From positions 1 through 6,951 of the forward strand of contig JACDDK010000053.1 of the NCBI GenBank assembly GCA_013817025.1: DNA of 6,951 bases. Direction: 5' to 3'. Made by a program: the position numbers and the translations under genes. Source of the stretch: Rubrobacter sp. Lineage in GTDB: Bacteria > Actinomycetota > Rubrobacteria > Rubrobacterales > Rubrobacteraceae. The notes under the pieces are model-generated. The model was given only the letters and a program-made list of their open reading frames with translations. It searched no databases and was not told where the DNA came from. Of this stretch, positions 5,804 through 6,951 are shown one piece after another. The first letter of the stretch is position 1, and every line of letters begins with the position of its first letter.

Positions 5804-6316
5804 CTAGCGGTTCCGGACCTCACGCGCCGCGTCCCCGACTTGCACTTTCGTAACGTCTTCGAGTGGCCCGCCGAATATGGCTTCCTCGTCCTCGTCGCCG
5901 ACGGTGCCGCCGAAGCCCTGTACCTGAACGCCCTCGCCGAACATTTGCTGAAACATGCGCTGCAGGTTCTCCTGCATATCTCCCACGCCAGCCGCTCCTA
6001 AGGGCGAGGCGGACTGTTGCAGGCGGGCAATGGCGAGCCGGTCCTTGACCTCCGTCACCTCGGCTTTCGCCTTAACGTCCTCCACGGTTCCTAGAGTCTC
6101 GCCGGTGTCCGGGTCCCAGACTTCGTCGCCCTCCGCCGCGAAGATCTCGAAAACCATCCCCGGCCTCACGCCGTCCGTCCGGCCGCGATTGATAACGACC
6201 TCGCCGCGCCCCAGTATCTTCGCCACCTTGCCTTCGAGTAGTGCCACGAGCGACACGCTCCTCTCTCGTCTGGATAAGTCTTGGAACCGCGCCCGGATTA
6301 TATCCTTCACAGCCAA
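5804..6316 (-). CDS. Hypothetical protein with FlgT-C-like small beta domain
   Basis: Not a family I can name with certainty. The 170-residue product is soluble-looking, with no signal peptide or membrane segment. Residues 27-100 (GKVAKILGRGEVVINRGRTD, then GVRPGM, WDPDTGETLGTVEDVKAK) resemble the small beta domain of the FlgT C-terminal type, whose pattern is 'V-IN-G--DGV--G--F-IY ... DP-TGE-LG'. After that comes a Met/Gln-rich stretch (114-126, MQENLQRMFQQMF), a Gly-rich linker, and an acidic piece (140-154). The start is TTG 6316-6314, with a TAG six codons upstream; GTG at codon 3 (6310-6308) is an alternative. There is no Shine-Dalgarno sequence. It precedes the rhomboid gene by 26 nt on the same strand and begins 30 bp from the divergent DNase IV gene. 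Its function is unknown; a scaffold or accessory role with the rhomboid is inference. Confidence 0.75.
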   Translation of the reverse strand: MAVKDIIRARFQDLSRRERSVSLVALLEGKVAKILGRGEVVINRGRTDGVRPGMVFEIFAAEGDEVWDPDTGETLGTVEDVKAKAEVTEVKDRLAIARLQQSASPLGAAGVGDMQENLQRMFQQMFGEGVQVQGFGGTVGDEDEEAIFGGPLEDVTKVQVGDAAREVRNR

Positions 6317-6325
6317 ACAGGCGTC

Positions 6326-6331
6326 AGCGTA
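6326..6331 (-). promoter_or_regulatory. Putative -10 box TACGCT for the hypothetical-rhomboid operon
   Basis: Read on the minus strand, TACGCT fits the TANNNT core and ends 9 nt before the TTG start at 6316. This would give a leaderless or nearly leaderless transcript and fits the lack of a Shine-Dalgarno sequence. The match to TATAAT beyond the core is poor, so support is mainly positional. Confidence 0.3.
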
Positions 6332-6332
6332 C

Positions 6333-6338
6333 TAGAAT
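6333..6338 (+). promoter_or_regulatory. Putative -10 box TAGAAT, leaderless promoter for the DNase IV gene
   Basis: TAGAAT ends exactly 8 nt before the ATG at 6347, so transcription should start at the initiation codon. A TTCACA at 6306-6311 resembles a -35 but is 21 nt away, too far for a standard pair. No Shine-Dalgarno sequence precedes the ATG. The box lies 1 bp from the putative opposite-strand box, so the two promoters would compete or share a regulator. Confidence 0.5.
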
Positions 6339-6346
6339 CCCGCCTC

Positions 6347-6951
6347 ATGAGCGATAGTACACAGCGAACCAGCCGCATCGGCCGCCACCTTCCAACCTCC
6401 GGCGGCCTGAAGAACACCCTTCGCACAGCCGAGGAACTCGGATGCGAGACAGTCCAAATCTTCGTCTCCAACCCGCAAGGCTGGGCGGACGCAACCCCCC
6501 GCCCCGACGCGCTGGCTTTCCGCGAAGGCAAGGAGCGGCTAGGGCTCTTCGTGGCCGTCCACGCGAAGTACCTAATAAACCTCGCCTCGGCCAGAGAGGA
6601 CCACCACGAACGTTCGGTGAGATCTCTGGCCGCCGAGCTACAGGCGGCGGGCGATCTTGGAGCGGACGTAGTCGTCGTTCACTCCGGGAGTCACGGCGGA
6701 GACGGTGAAGAAGCGGGTGCCGAGCGCCTGATCTCGGGCTTGAAACAGGCTCGAAACCTCGCCGGAGACTCCGCCGCCGAGCCGGTAGTGGAGAACTCCG
6801 TGGGTGCCGGAACGCAGCTCTGCTCGACGTTCGAGACTTTGGCCTACGTGGCGGAGCGTGCACGGGTCCGGGTGTGCGTGGATACGGCCCACGCCTTCGT
6901 CGCGGGTTATGACCTCTCGACACCGGAGAGCGCGATCGCCGTGGCCGGGGA
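6347..6951 (+). CDS. nfo: Deoxyribonuclease IV (apurinic/apyrimidinic endonuclease Nfo), 3' truncated by window edge
   Basis: An AP endonuclease of base-excision repair: a TIM-barrel, zinc-dependent enzyme that cuts 5' to abasic sites. 201 codons are visible and the frame is still open at the right edge; the family is usually 270-300 residues. The barrel starts with IGRHLPTSGGL (11-21; compare IG-H-S-AGGL). Expected metal ligands appear in order: His72 (VHAKYLINL), His112 (VVHSGSH), Glu149 (VVENSVGAG), Asp179 and His182 (VDTAHAFVAGYD), equivalent to E. coli H69, H109, E145, D179 and H182. The later ligands (H216, D229, H231, E261) are beyond the window. Departures from the usual motifs are HAK for HAP and HSGSH for HPGSH. 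Start ATG 6347 is the first in-frame start and sits 8 nt after TAGAAT. Confident as a family member; full activity cannot be judged from a fragment. Confidence 0.9.
   Translation, partial: MSDSTQRTSRIGRHLPTSGGLKNTLRTAEELGCETVQIFVSNPQGWADATPRPDALAFREGKERLGLFVAVHAKYLINLASAREDHHERSVRSLAAELQAAGDLGADVVVVHSGSHGGDGEEAGAERLISGLKQARNLAGDSAAEPVVENSVGAGTQLCSTFETLAYVAERARVRVCVDTAHAFVAGYDLSTPESAIAVAG

Overview
The window is a GC-rich bacterial chromosome segment. The gene content (class E-type sortase, class B PBP, Lgt with an actinobacterial-style active-site loop), frequent GTG/TTG starts and several apparently leaderless starts behind TANNNT boxes fit an actinomycete-like lineage, possibly a Rubrobacter relative. 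That placement is inference from style and synteny; no marker here proves it. I see no transposase, phage gene, CRISPR array, tRNA or rRNA, and base composition looks even throughout.

Layout. (1) Positions 1-105, minus strand: the first 35 codons of a phosphomannomutase/phosphoglucomutase running off the left edge. (2) Positions 106-224: a divergent intergenic region with a TACAAT box, a perfect 14-bp palindrome and a confusing start region for the next gene. (3) Positions 225-767: a CPBP-family membrane protease. (4) Positions 764-1309: a single-pass membrane protein with a beta-rich outer domain, overlapping the previous gene by GTGA. (5) Positions 1423-2082: a class E-type sortase. (6) Positions 2086-4149: a PBP2-type transpeptidase, 3 nt after the sortase. 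(7) Positions 4166-5026: prolipoprotein diacylglyceryl transferase. (8) Convergent on the minus strand: a small unknown protein (6316 to 5804) followed by a rhomboid protease (5777 to 5082). (9) Positions 6347 to the right edge, plus strand: a deoxyribonuclease IV (Nfo) cut off after 201 codons, which carries its first five metal-ligand positions.

The plus-strand block from 225 to 5026 is an envelope-biogenesis cluster: membrane proteolysis, a possible cell-surface factor, sortase anchoring, peptidoglycan cross-linking and lipoprotein maturation. The sortase and PBP are almost certainly cotranscribed. Lgt probably has its own leaderless promoter inside the 16-nt gap. No sortase substrate with a recognisable LPxTG/LAxTG signal is encoded here.

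Most of the window is ordinary. The parts that deserve attention are the CPBP start (a reading-frame shift, a non-AUG start or a leader peptide), the palindrome over its putative initiator ATG, the repeated TANNNT-N8-start architecture at three plus-strand genes, the 30-bp divergent start-to-start region at 6317-6346, and the unknown protein paired with the rhomboid.
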